From Rhyzopertha dominica (Eukaryota > Arthropoda > Insecta > Coleoptera > Bostrichidae), in the NCBI GenBank assembly GCA_025024175.1, contig QCXZ01000137.1, forward strand, positions 1,736,001 to 1,800,000: a DNA stretch of 64,000 nt, in the 5' to 3' direction. A program made the translations under genes and the position numbers. This document shows, in pieces, positions 1-11,757 of the stretch; the stretch's first letter is position 1, and each line of letters opens with the position of its first letter. The notes under the pieces were generated by a model. That model was not told the DNA's origin, did not search any database, and was given only the letters and a program-made list of their open reading frames with translations.

Positions 1-1915
1 ATTTTTGGAATTATATCGTAATGGACAAAGGAACAATGTTTGAATGATATTGTTTAAGGCTGCATCAAAGTTGGTCAGCTGAATTTTTAAAGCAGCTGGT
101 ACATTCTAAATTTATGATGTAGAAGGCCAAAATATGAAAATATATAATGCTGCTAGTTCAGCAAGGTCTGGTAACTCTAAAATTCACAACCAAGATCAAA
201 TCTACAAGGACCGGCTAAATTAATAACTAACATTCTGAAAATTTGTACGTGGCAAATTTGATGTGCAATATTTCACATAAATTAGTATATAACGTAATTA
301 AAAATATTAGGGCAATCCAACTCATTTTAATTAACAATCACAAATATTGTTTACAAACTTTTGACTGTTCAATAGAGACTCAATACGTATTAGATAATAG
401 ACTTAACGTTAAGATTAAAGATAACAAAATGAGTCACAAAAGTACAAGTACACTCGTTAAGTTTGAAAAAATGTGTCAGACCTTTCTTTTAATTCAACCT
501 GAGTGTACTTGATCAAAAATTTAAAATCATATTCTAGAAAACTCATTCTAAATCAGCGCAATGTCAAAAAATGTTCATTAAGTGGTATATGTATTGAGCC
601 TAATTCTTAACTGGGTAAAATAGTTTTGGACAAAGGTCTGTTTGCTATGGATATTACTAGAGAAGTATAAATGTATTAAAAAATCGCCCAAATGTGCCCA
701 AAAACTTCAAACTTACAGTGTTTTGTTACAGAGTGCATAATTCAGTTTGATGATCATGGTAGGCTACATTCATTTTAATTTGGATATTACATTCAACGTG
801 GCATTTGTTGAATTTTAACGTGCCATAATTACCACCTGTCCCGAGATATCACGTCACACCAGCACGCAATGATGGCTCTATTTTATTTTGTGCGTAGGCC
901 GTCTAGATTTGTCTTGATAAAGTTGTCACAGCTAGTCCGTTATCAAATTGAATTATGCGTGTAACAGGGCTGTTTACCTTACGGAAAACCGTGTTTTCCG
1001 TGTTTGGCCGCAGAAAAACAAATGAAACGTTTGGACCGCCCGGTAATTATAAAAATGTTCCTGGTCGGAAGGCATGCACGTGTACTATGCTAAGTATGCG
1101 CGTTAAGTTAGGTAAATGTGTAATAAAAATGTGTTTAGTGCAGACGGTTATAATAATATATTAAAATATTTAAAAAAAAACTGCATTGATGTACCTCGAT
1201 TGTTAAATAGTTATGGATATACTGTACTATATACAATTCTACAAATCTAACGGAACAAGAGTGTGTAGATTATATAGCCAACATCAAAAATGACTTTCTT
1301 ATTAATCTACTGCTTTTATCTTTAATACTACATGTAAGAAAGGGAATAGTAGATGTAAAGGTAGATCACTTACAATGTTTACTATTTTAATAAGTATCAA
1401 CTCCAGATATGTAAACTGTAATCGTTTCAAGGTCATTTAAAAAAATATGTTTATATATTATTACGTTTCCAATATACTTCAGCTTCAAGAGGACTGCTTT
1501 AAAGATTATAATTTGTCACAATATTTAGCTACTGATATTAATCAAAAACAACACATCTTGACATGTGAAGTACCTAATTAAGATAATTTGAAGCCCCACT
1601 TCACGTTTTAGAGTCTGTTCTCGTACTAAGTTCTATCTGTAGCAATCCTATTCAGATAACTAAGATACGGCATTGGTCTTATCATATAGAAATTAATGAT
1701 TTGTTAGGCTAGGTTAGTGTATTGTTTCTTCTTACAAGTGAATGTGAGAGCATCAGAAAATAAATTCAGTAGTCTAATTAATTTTATTCCTAAATATGGC
1801 TAGGTGGTTATTTTAGTTTTAAAAGTATAATTCAGGCTATACGTGATATGCTTACATTGAGGACAACAACTGGAGGACTGAAACTACATTTGCAGAAGCT
1901 TCGGAATAAAGGTCT

Positions 1916-1916
<1 letters not shown>
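1..1916. other. AT-rich non-coding stretch
   Basis: No coding region, RNA gene or recognisable repeat could be supported here. A less AT-rich patch at about 838-1105 contains CpG-containing words and short ORFs with no recognisable domain. It resembles the GC-rich blocks seen elsewhere in the window but is weaker. Confidence 0.5.

Positions 1917-1917
<1 letters not shown>

Positions 1918-1953
<36 letters not shown>
1918..1953. repeat. (AAT)12 LINE tail
   Basis: About twelve AAT units. Read on the minus strand they form the ATT-repeat 3' tail of the LINE. The second copy of the family ends in a shorter ATT run at the same point, so this is the element tail rather than an independent microsatellite. 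Confidence 0.9.
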
Positions 1954-1957
<4 letters not shown>

Positions 1958-2157
1958 TATTATCCAGCAGACAATTAAGTCCAATTACAGGATAAATACA
2001 AAAACAGAAACAATCAGCAAAAATGTTCATGTATGCACAAATTGAACTAAATTCTATAATTCAAAGAATACAAAAAATGAATGAATTTATGTATAACAAA
2101 GACAATAATGAAAAAAAAAAGGTACATAAAGTCAGAGTGGAATTCGAGGAATAAACA

Positions 2158-4681
2158 CTATGGAATACCAGTTATTACATTTTTAGAAATTTTCTTAAAT
2201 GTTAAGCTACTACCACAAAACAGGTCAAGGGTTTGGTTGTACTTATTATAGTTTCTCACAGCAGTATATAGTGGAGAATTAAAGTGGTGCATGGTACTAG
2301 TGACTTCATAGCTAAACAGAGTAGTGTATCTACTAGCTGGTCGCGGGATCTGAAATTTTAGCATCTGTAACAATGGTTGAGATACAAAAGTGCCATCAAC
2401 TAACTTATACAAAAACAAAACACAAGAGTAGCATCTTCTATCGGCTAACGCAGATTGAGAAAAGGTTGCAAGTAAAACACATTGTGGGTAGTTTTGTACA
2501 GGATAAGCGTGATATTTAACAAAATACAAATATTTCAAAAACCTTCGTTGAACTCTTTCCAGGGCATTTACATGATTGTCATAATGGGGGCTCCAGACCA
2601 ACGAACAATATTCCCATTTGTTTCTAATATAACAATAATATAAAGACAAGAGCGTATCAATATTTACAAAACCTCTGGTATTTCTCTTTACAAAACCGAG
2701 CATCTTCAAAGCATCCTCACAAATTTTCTCAATGTGCGGAGAGAAGGACAGCTGACTATCAATGACAACGCCAAGATCCCGAACTCGAGAGCGTTTCTCC
2801 AAAATAATGCCATTTATATTATAATCAAAAGTAAAATTACTGATTTTGCGAGAACACGTTAGTACACAACATTTAGAGATATTGACTGTCAGTCTATTGT
2901 GGCTACACCACTGAACAAAGGAATCAATAGACTTCTGCAATGCAACACAATCAGATTCCGAATTAATTACATTGAATATTTTTAAATCATCTGCGTATAG
3001 CAAAAACGGACATGACAACTGCTACTTCACACTATTAATGTAAATATTGAAAAGTAAAGGACCAAGAATTGAGCCTTGTGTCACACCAGTTGGTGTATTA
3101 AATTGTGCGGATTTAACATTTCTATATTCAACAAACTGCCTTCTACCGTGCAACATTGAATGAAACAATTTGATAAGATTATCACAGAGACCGATGCTAT
3201 CCAGCTTGCTCAGGAGAATATCCACGTCCACAGTATCAAATGCCTTAGACATATCCGTATAAACTACATCGACCTGCAACCTTGCGTCAAGTGCACTTGA
3301 CAAATTTTGTACAAATTCACATAAATTGGTTAGAGTGGATTTTCCTCTAATAAAACCATGTTGTTCAGCAATAGTTAATGACGAAAAATGACTATAGAGA
3401 ACGTCCGATAAAATACATTCAAACAATTTCGAAAAATTGCAAATATTAGTAATCGGTCTGTAATTTTGTATGTTAGTTTTATCACCGGACTTGAAAACAG
3501 GATAAACTTTCGATACTTTCCAAGCAGCAGGATGTACAGCGTTAGTTAAAATTAAGTTAAAAATAAAACTAAGAGGTTGACACAGACAAGAAATACAGTC
3601 CTTAACTAGAAAACTTGGAATGTTGTCCGGGCCCATAGTCATCGAAGGCTTCAATTTTTTGGCGGCACGGGTAATTTCCTCAGGACACACGTGGAACCGA
3701 TGCAGCACATTCACACCGACACCAAAACTCGGAGAGTGATCACCACCACGAAAATCCTCAGGAACGGCATCGGCTAAGCGCAACTTAAAGGTGCTGGAAA
3801 AATGGCCGGCAAAAGCGTTCACAATATCATCAGAATTTGATAGCTGCACGTCATTGAAGTTTAAAACGCCAGGTATTCTGGTAACATTGCGCTTGGAGTT
3901 TATGTAGTCCCATAATCCTTTAGGGTTAGTCTTGATTGAAGATTCGGATTTAGAAATGAACTCTTTATAAGCTGTTCGAATATCTCTCTTAATTTCCCGA
4001 CGAAGAACTCTAATTCTCTCCAAATAAAAAGAATACTTGTATTTTCTATAAGATTGCCTAATACGGTTTTTAAGTTTAATTTTGCGTATGATTCCTGGAG
4101 TAAACCATTTAGGATATTCTGACTCATAGATTAATTTATAAGGGACGTAAGAGTCAATAACAAAATTAAGCTGCTGGTAAAAATATTCCACCGCGTCGTT
4201 AACGTTTACAATTTCATATAGTTCGTCCCAGTTAAAAAGCCCCAGAGTGCAATATAAAGCCCCCAAGTCACAACGACGATAATTGCGAATATAGACCTTC
4301 GCAGAAGCAGAAAAGCGTGGAATTTTTTTTCTCTTTTGGAAATTCAAGTGTGGCTAATAATGTAGGATGATGGCAGTCTTCATCTACAAGATATTCATCG
4401 TGACGGATTATATTTGATACAATATTTCTCGAACAAATAATTAAGTCGAGGACCCGACCATTCTTATTAAGCACCTGGTTTACTTGTATCAGGTCGTTAG
4501 CAGCCATAAAAAGGTTGAGCGATTTGTGCGAAGACGAAATGTTACCATTAACGCCCTTAATATATTCTGGTATGTTAAAATCCCCCAGTATTACAAATGG
4601 TTTGGAAAAATCGAAGTAATCGTCGAGAAAGTCAAATACGGCTTCATAATGTTCACTTTGTTGCGACGGTGGTATGTACAT
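2158..4681 (-). pseudogene. LINE ORF2: endonuclease-reverse transcriptase, broken
   Basis: Domains in order on the minus strand: an endonuclease C-terminal part (4681-4335) with YIPPS and ILGDFN motifs; a linker; an RT domain (about 3700-2900) with NYRPI, HGFIRGKST, TDMSKAFDT, the GVTQGSILGPLLF motif and the catalytic YADD box near 3010-2980; then a thumb and C-terminal region ending at 2158. Two lesions are visible. There is a one-base-type frameshift at the run of eight T at 4323-4330, where the endonuclease frame passes into the linker frame. There is also a TAG at 3022-3024 just before the YADD motif, where the sister copy has a glutamate codon. Otherwise the frame is open, so inactivation is recent. 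The product would nick target DNA and copy the element RNA. Confidence 0.9.
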
Positions 4682-4744
4682 TGCTTGTTACACAATGAAG
4701 TTTTCATTTTCAATTTTTAAGGAGTGTGGCATATATATTGTTTA

Positions 4745-5420
4745 GGGAGTTTTACAAACCCCTACTTAGAGGAGTTTCAAGCTTTTCTTGAGGGTGTTGT
4801 CAACTATGAACAAAAATAAAAGCATCCTTCAGAAAAATGCGAAACGTGAACCTTTAAGCTGTTTTCAAAAGAACGGAAAAGGAGCGCCAAGAAAAAAAAA
4901 GGTTATTCATACTTCACAAGAAATACTCCATCAGGAACCATCTATCTCAACAAATACCCATATCATGTCTAATCCATTTAAGAATTACAGACAGTAAATA
5001 GTTACCAGCTATTAAAGAAATATTGGCTCTACTTTCTTTCAAGGTAGAGTGTTCTCTGGTTGAGATTATTTGGTTTTTAGAAATTTTAAATGGAGAGCGT
5101 TATCAAAACAAAATCCTTGTTGCACCATTCGTAGAACAACAACTTCATGTAATTGAAAATTAGAAAACTAAGATTTTGCAAGAAACCTATTCGAAAACCG
5201 AATAATATACAGCTGTATTAATAGTATTGATGAACAGGGATTTAAGTGGTTAGAGTTGTGTGCTTTATGAACTTTCAAAAGTTCAGGTAATGTTGGTTAT
5301 ATTGTAGTGTGGTTTGGAATCTGTTATGACGACTGTATACAGTCTTTGTCAACATAAAATAATAAAAGACATGCTAAAAATTTTACAGTACTCTAGAGTA
5401 CTTTTAGTGAACACTCGTTA
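4745..5420. repeat. Diverged partner of the Penelope-like unit at 19290-21440
   Basis: Two separated blocks resemble the ends of the unit at 19290-21440, in the same order. Block one (about 4770-4945) shares a conceptual LEEFQ...VV..EQ stretch and the DNA word acaagaaatactccatcagg with 19306-19450. Block two (about 5093-5420) shares agcgttatcaaaa..aaatcctt and a second short similarity with 21307-21435. The 1.4 kb with the reverse transcriptase and GIY-YIG region is absent here, so this looks like an internally deleted relative. The match is diverged and was judged by eye. Confidence 0.45.
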
Positions 5421-6119
5421 GTTTTGAAGATACCTAAATTGACATCTTTTCCCACTGTGTACAGGATATACTATTTTTGTTGTCATTGAAGGATATATCA
5501 GTAACTATTAATACCAGAACATTGTGGTTTCGACATTACTGTCTTACGTTTTTGTTGTGATTTGAGCTGCACCATCGCCTTTTTAAAAGCTATAGCCAAC
5601 TTCTCAATAATGCAACATTTATTTAGTTCCCAACATCTCGCTTAAGCATGTAGATAAAAAAACTGTGAAGACATTTTTATAGATATTGTTATTTTGAATC
5701 TACTGGCATACTCAATATTTTAGGGATCACATTTTTTAGATATAACACAAAAATGCATTTTTTTCAATAGGGAACTATAGGTGGCTTTGCTATGGTCGAA
5801 AAGACTTATTTTTTTCTGATTAAGAAAATATATACATTTCTACTAATTAACAATTATAACGATGATTCCATTTATCCTCATATTATACTACTTGCTGAGA
5901 TGAAGAAACTTATACTCAGCTACTGAATGCAGTGTCATTTCTAAAAACTCCTTTACTTTAATTAGATGAGTTAATAAGTGCATACAGCATGCAGTAGAAG
6001 AAATGCAACTTGACACATGTCATATCAAAACAGTTATTCCCCCTGTTCTGTCTCTGAATTAACTAAACCGAACTTAGCCTGACGTTCTAAACATGTGCAA
6101 AGTAGCTACTGTAAGATTC
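5421..6119. other. Non-coding, nothing recognised
   Basis: AT-rich sequence with no supported feature. Confidence 0.5.
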
Positions 6120-6580
6120 CAAGAATCGGAGTTCAACTTTTACCCACCTCCAGGGGTGGCGACCCCCTCCCGCCCGGCGTGATACATGCATCGGTTAAAT
6201 TGAATTTAGCAGCGTACATGCATACTCGATAGGCCGCGTAATGCGCCGTTCATTAATCATATATCCCGTTATCCTGCCGGCCCTGGGGACGGCATGTTAA
6301 CGTAGTTTCTCATTTTTCTCATACATCTTGCGCGAAAGTCCTGACACTTGTCAGGAGACGGCCGGGCGAACTCCAGATTGCAGTCCCGGTAGGGCCTCGC
6401 AATTTCAAGTGCCAATTACGTATTCGCGACACACAGGCAATTCTCATTCAGCCGGGGAACATTTGAATTTGCGCCCTGTCACTCAATTGCACGGGCGAAA
6501 CAGGCTCCTAATTGTAATGAGGTGGCTGCGTCTTGGTCGAGACAGGATCAGGTTGAATCAGAAATGTTGGTGTTGCGTTT
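6120..6580. other. GC-rich block, candidate regulatory sequence
   Basis: A sharply GC-richer, repeat-free block in AT-rich surroundings. It contains several TAAT/ATTA-type cores (cattaatcat near 6251, caattacg near 6413, ctaattgtaatg near 6508). The 84-codon open frame across it has no recognisable domain, and the block reads like conserved non-coding DNA rather than an exon. The regulatory role is inference. Confidence 0.35.
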
Positions 6581-7540
6581 GAAATGATAACTGGCAGAGT
6601 ATTAGTATCCTTTTAGAAAGCGTTTCTAAAGATTTTGTTATATAAGTAGCACTACTTCTGCTGAAGATGACGGCTTAGCTGCTGAAATTCGTATTTAGTT
6701 TTCCTAAATTAATGTGGTAAGAGTTTTTGTATATCAATTTAGATATTAATAAAACCATACTCAGTTCGATTTTTGTTTATATCAATAACTACGTTTGTTT
6801 AATTTCTGTAACCAAGGATAAAACGACAAATCAAAACTTGAAACCTCGCATCACAAAACGTTTTATATTAGCCGAATATATAATTTCGGTCTAGCACAAA
6901 CCATCTTCAGTAGCCGAAAGACAACGAAACCAGAGATGACATAATTGAGCACCGAAATCAATAAACAATACCTATATGATAATAATTATAATAATCTTTC
7001 GGCTCTGAAACGCCCAAAACATAGTGGGTTGCCGTTCAGATTAGTTTTCCACAGAGACGATTTGATGATGCCATATTGCCACTAGATGGCAAGGTGTCAT
7101 CCACATCCTGTATGACTACATTACATGAAATTTGTGAGCAAAAAATGAAGGAAGAATCACATGTTAAATACGAAAAATAATTCACGAGAAAAGTACAATA
7201 AACCATGACTAAAGGAAATTTGACTAGATCCATAATTTTTTTAGGAAGATAGTGGTTTTAAATCGGTGTTAAGCCAATGAGCTCACGTTTTCTCTTCATG
7301 AGTACACTCTTTGTTGCATGTTATGAAGAGTTCGATTTATTTGGTTACACATTGTCAAATTATATGAAATTTTAATTATTTAAAATGAACTAAATACTTA
7401 TTTAGTTCGTTTTTAACGAATAAATATTATTTAAATGATTTCCTTACATCCAATTAGTCTCACAACAACCCAAGACAAAAGGCAACTGTTTGTTATTTTA
7501 AATTAATTTAATAGTAAAACGAAAAACAGTAACAGAATTA
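6581..7540. other. Non-coding, nothing recognised
   Basis: AT-rich sequence. Short open frames, for example 7036-7233 minus, carry no domain I recognise. Confidence 0.5.
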
Positions 7541-7544
7541 AATA

Positions 7545-7700
7545 GAGTCCAGGTGTGCCGTTGATAGGCTGTCCTACATTGTGGTATTGTTCACCAATTC
7601 CACACAACTACCTGGTAAGCCACCCCCAAACATTTCCTACAATATTTAGATCGGGTGCCACTTGGCCACAGGTTTTCCCTCTTGTAACTGTGTTCGTCAT
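7545..7700 (-). pseudogene. Tc1/Tc3-type transposase C-terminal scrap
   Basis: Read on the minus strand, about 7695-7580 translates to a PDLNIVGNVWGWLTR-like stretch. This matches the region around the third catalytic residue of Tc1/Tc3-family transposases, where SPDLN.IE.VWGWL is typical. The acidic catalytic residue is replaced by glycine and a stop follows soon after. No inverted repeats or further domains could be paired with it, so it is an old fragment. Confidence 0.5.
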
Positions 7701-7879
7701 ACCGTGATCTCAAACTTCGTTCAATTTGTTCTATTTACATACACTTTATCACATTCATTCTAGAAGTTCTGTATATACCTGACTTGTCTAATTTGTGTTT
7801 GCTGTTACTTTTTATACTATTTTGCTAAGGCGGAAAAGTAATTTTTGCATATTGTTTAGAAAGAGCTTTTTATTGTACG

Positions 7880-8235
7880 AGAATAGAAATCGTTTTATTA
7901 TTACATTTTCTATAAGATTTTTGGTAATAGTAAGGTATATAATCTTCAAGCCAAACTTTTAAACCCTGAATATTTGTATTTATAAAAGGTTTGTGATGAT
8001 TTGCGTATAGTTGTTACCGTGTGTATTTTTTCGGTGAGTATCAAATTCAAAATCTTCGCAACTGCAAAAATGTCATCAACATATCTAAACAATACCTTGG
8101 GAAGATCAGTTCCTGAATTTTTCAAAGAATTTTCAAATGTATATTCTTAAGTGTATTGGCGATAGATGGCGATAATGGGTTAACCATTAAGTAGGTTTTT
8201 TTTTATTAAGTACAACAACTTTTAATCCTTTGTTG
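7880..8235 (-). pseudogene. Penelope-like reverse transcriptase scrap (intact YVDD)
   Basis: On the minus strand, about 8225-8170 reads PLSPSIAN and 8105-8060 reads LPKVLFRYVDDIFAV. These correspond to the adjacent PLSPV.A and (W)FRYVDD motifs of Penelope-like element RTs. A degenerate RK....T..Y.Y stretch around 8030-7970 could be the later YRKPTHT-type motif. Frames break between motifs. The catalytic aspartates are kept here, unlike in the larger element at 19290-21440, and the motifs differ enough to suggest another subfamily. Confidence 0.55.
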
Positions 8236-8384
8236 ACAGAGAGGAGCGCTCCTTCTCTTTTTTCTATGTCTTCAGTAAAACAGATTTCACCTGGTGTGTA
8301 AAATACGATAACTTCAGAGCTGGTGATTCCAAGCCTTTCACTATGTTCATTACTTCTTTCGGTAGGAATATATTGCACCTAGAA

Positions 8385-8665
8385 ATGACGGTCCCCGCCA
8401 CTGCCCCGGTCTTTCCACGAAGCGCCGAAAACCTGCGATTTAATTTTAATAAAAATCATCTCCCCACCAGCTGAAATTAACCGTCTTAATCCAATTTGTT
8501 TAACGAACACAGCCGAAATTCCCGAAGCCGCGTCACTCATCCGGGCGAAAAGTTCTCGACGAGAGGGACTGAATTTTACATGGGACGAGTAACCGGATCG
8601 CTTCCTCGAGGTGTAAGCTAATTATGAAGTTAATTGCTGAATTTGTTTAAGGAGGCGCGTCTAGG
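8385..8665. other. GC-rich block, candidate regulatory sequence
   Basis: A CpG-containing block with gcgatttaattttaat near 8437 and two close homeodomain-type cores in gctaattatgaagttaattg near 8618. No ORF or repeat explains it. The regulatory role is inference. Confidence 0.35.
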
Positions 8666-10009
8666 GATGATCCCCTTAAGTTTTATCTCGAGTAAGTGTT
8701 GGCTTTTGACGCCGCAACTTTAAGAAGACATAGCCCATTCTTGTAGCAATCTTTATAAATATATAATAAATATATATAAATATAAATTTGCAAATCGTTG
8801 TAAACTTACAAGACTCGTAGTCAGTTATGGTTTGTGCATGAATGTAAAATATGAAAAACAATTTGTCAATAAAAGTAAAAAGGAATGACCTTTTCAATGC
8901 ATGGAAATACTTTACCTTTCCGGACAAATACTTCTTAGCAGTTTCAATTAAATTAGTACAAATAATTTTGATGAAATAATTCCAACTGACTCTTGAAAAT
9001 TTAGAGAAGTTTGCGAAAAATTCGCTTTAGTTTTTCCTCGATAAACTTTATACTTACTGTGTTGGACTGGGTATTTAATAATCTACTTTAAATTCTTTTC
9101 GAAGAAGTTACTTTTTTTTGTAATTGATGATCAACACAAGCAAAAGGTATGATGATGTTGATGACAAACCTGCAAAGTTATTAAAAATAATATCCATTGG
9201 TGATTATGACTTCAGTTATTTTGGGTTTTTAATTTTTGTATAATGTTTAATTGTCCTAAAGATTTAATTCAATAGCTTTAAAAGTTTGATCAAGCTTGCG
9301 TAAGGCTATACTTGGCGAAAACGGATATGAAGAATTTAGAGTAGCGAATTCAGCAAAAATTAAACAATTTGAAGATCAGTCTCCAATTTAGGTATTAAGT
9401 GAAGGCGTTAGCTCTCAATCTCTAGGGCGATTGCTTTTACTAATTTCGAGAAATAAAACTGACTTTACAGTCCAATTGCTTACATTAAAATTGAATTGAA
9501 TTTATTTTGAATTAACAATTGTTTATAGATGAAAAGAACTCTTTTTCTGGATATATTTTTGACAACAGATCTAATGCTTTTGACAAAAAGTAAAATACAA
9601 TATTAGTATAAGCACAGTTACAATTACTAAAGATTTTATTCTGCAAACGCTGCCTTGTTGAATTTGCTTGAACATAATTGTTTTAATTGCGGCTATGAGT
9701 AGGACGAAATTTCCAATAGTCACAAAAGTGTTATTGTGCTAATTATCTAACGAATGAAAGAACACATCACTCCATATTATGTTGTGCGCTATCCTCGTAG
9801 TTTACTTTGATGTATAAGTAACTATAGTAGCATATTTATTCAGATAACCTAAAATTTTATCTCGACGCTTCAAAAATGAAAAACAAATTTTGACAAAAAT
9901 TAGAGATTGGATGGTGGAAATCAATAGAGAACAGGACAAATCGCCAGTATTTTGTAGGATAATAATGAAGGAAATTATAAGCATACACCAAAGATCAAAA
10001 ATCCCCATT
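8666..10009. other. Non-coding, nothing recognised
   Basis: Strongly AT-rich. Open frames here (8676-8927 minus, 9802-10008 minus) are low-complexity hydrophobic translations without domains. Confidence 0.5.
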
Positions 10010-10384
10010 CGTTAAAACTTCCACTCGAACTGCGGACAACGGAACCAATTAGTACAATAATTCTTGCGGTCATTGTGTACCTACAACGCTGACTGCTGTG
10101 TTTGCTGATAATTTACGAAGTCTTCTGCTTGGTTTCATTTTAATCTTTCCATCGGCAAACAAAACAGAACGGCCTAAGCAAACACTCGTCCAATAACAAA
10201 CCGATTCAAAAAGGCACGTATAATAATTATTTGTCGGAGATCACCCCACTGTGAGATTAACGTTCTTATTTGTCACTGCCTGGCCCCCTTTCACTTGCCG
10301 AGCATGAACAGGGACGGCTGGGTTTTCATGTAGTGTTCGGTCGGTTTAGATATTTCTGTTTGAAGTGTACGATATTTTCTTATA
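10010..10384. other. Moderately GC-rich block beside a mariner-like insertion
   Basis: A mixed-composition block with aaccaattag, acaataattc and ataataattatttg cores. It ends at the TA preceding the mariner-like element at 10385. No coding signal. Confidence 0.3.
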
Positions 10385-11755
10385 CAGGATGTTTAACGAA
10401 TGATAATGACCCTGACGAAATTAAAAATGCAACCCAAAATACATTTGCAGAGGTAACATTGATAATTGCTCATCGTCTTAAAAAATATAAAACGTAGACA
10501 ACTGTATAAATTCGTAAATTTTGACATAAACTTCAATCATTTGCTTTAAGTAAATTCGGTATTGTAAAACAAATTTTATTTTTGAAAAATCTTTATTCAA
10601 TAACATTAATGTAATAAACGTTCAAAATGTCGCCCTCCACTGTTTTCACAAGCTTGAATTCGTGCCCAAAACGATCTTTTAACATGCATTAACATTTCTG
10701 GAGTGATGGATCTACATGCATCACGTATTTTATTTTCTAAATGTTCTACACTTTCAATTGGTGTTTGGTATACTTGCTCTTTTACCATTCCCCACAGAAA
10801 AAAATCTAAAGGATTAAGGTCCGGGCTTCTCGTTGGCCAAGGATTAATTGAACCTCTTCCTATCCATTGGTTAGGCAAAACCAAATCAAGATGATTTCGC
10901 ACTATTCTATGATAATGCGCAGGTGCCCCATCTTGTTGGAACCATAGATCTCGTCTTACTTGTAAATTTAGATATTGGAGAAGTACCTGTAAAATTTAGA
11001 TAAGTATAGCCGTTTAAACTATCGCGAAAAAAATAAGGCCCAACAATTTGATTCCCCAATATTCCGCACCAGACGTTCGTCGAGTAGATAGTTTAAAATT
11101 GTCCTTCTCGAATCCAACGTGGATTTTCCTGCGCATAATAATGCATGTTTTGTTTGTTAACTCCACCATTATTAGAAAATCTTGCTTCATCTGAGAAGCA
11201 AATGTTGTCATAATATCTTACATTCAAATTTTATTGCTCCCTAAAAAAGTTACAAAAATCCAATCTTTTGGGATAGTCTGTCTCCTTTAATGCCTGAACC
11301 AATTGCAAGTGATACGGATGAAATCGATTGCCTTTAATTATTCGGTGTACTGAAGACAGACTAATACCGGTTGCTCTTGAGACTACCCTTTGACTAATAT
11401 GAGGAATTTCGTCGATTATTTCCAATACTCCAATTTCATTGTTAAGGTCGGTTGCTGTTCTTTCTCTTGACTTTTTCAGTGGTGGCCAGTTTGCCCTTAA
11501 AGTTAATTCAAGTTTCTTGAAAATTGTATCAGCAGGAGCTCTTCTATTTGGAAAACGTCTGTATAAACGGGCAGCAGCGGAGGCATTTTTCTTGCATTCA
11601 CCATAAATCAAAATCATATCTGTTTTTTCATAATTTAAATACATTTTGACTTTTAATAAATACAGTGACAGGGACCATAGCACATGGCTATGATAATGTA
11701 TTTTGGGTTGCATTTTTAATTTCGTCATGGTCATTATCATTCGTGAAACATCCTC
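10385..11755 (-). mobile_element. Mariner-like element (DUF4817 type), copy A
   Basis: Terminal inverted repeats of about 61 bp with roughly three mismatches lie at 10385-10445 and 11695-11755. Each end abuts a TA dinucleotide, the usual Tc1/mariner target. The transposase reads on the minus strand, so the 5' end is at 11755. The same termini bound copy B at 14599-15845, and one end survives at 47877-48099. The transposase is interrupted, so this copy is not autonomous. Confidence 0.92.
10606..11644 (-). pseudogene. Mariner-like transposase, copy A
   Basis: The first part (11644-11234) has a DUF4817-type helix-turn-helix stretch (DMILIYGECKKNASAAARLY) and a second HTH with VVSRATGISLSSVHRIIKG. 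The middle (11211-11014) has frameshifts around the first catalytic aspartate, seen as FASQMKQDF where copy B keeps SDEARFSNNGG. The C-terminal part (about 10965-10606) carries FQQDGAPAHYHR with the second aspartate and RSPDLNPLDFFLWG with the third acidic residue, about 36 residues apart. The start is placed at the methionine just before the EKTDMILIYG motif, matching copy B. At least two frame breaks make it inactive. Confidence 0.88.
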
Positions 11756-11757
11756 TA

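Larger units (their letters stand above)
1917..4690 (-). mobile_element. 5'-truncated LINE (non-LTR retrotransposon), copy 1
   Basis: The element reads on the minus strand from about 4690 to a 3' AAT/ATT-repeat tail at 1918-1953, with a short 3' UTR at 1954-2157. It encodes the C-terminal part of an AP-type endonuclease followed by a reverse transcriptase. The N-terminal endonuclease and any ORF1 are missing, as expected for 5' truncation during target-primed reverse transcription. A second, highly similar copy lies in the opposite orientation at 35225-36676 and shares the same coding end, 3' UTR and ATT tail. The clade is jockey/CR1-like in the broad sense; I could not place it more finely. 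No convincing target-site duplication was found. Confidence 0.9.
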
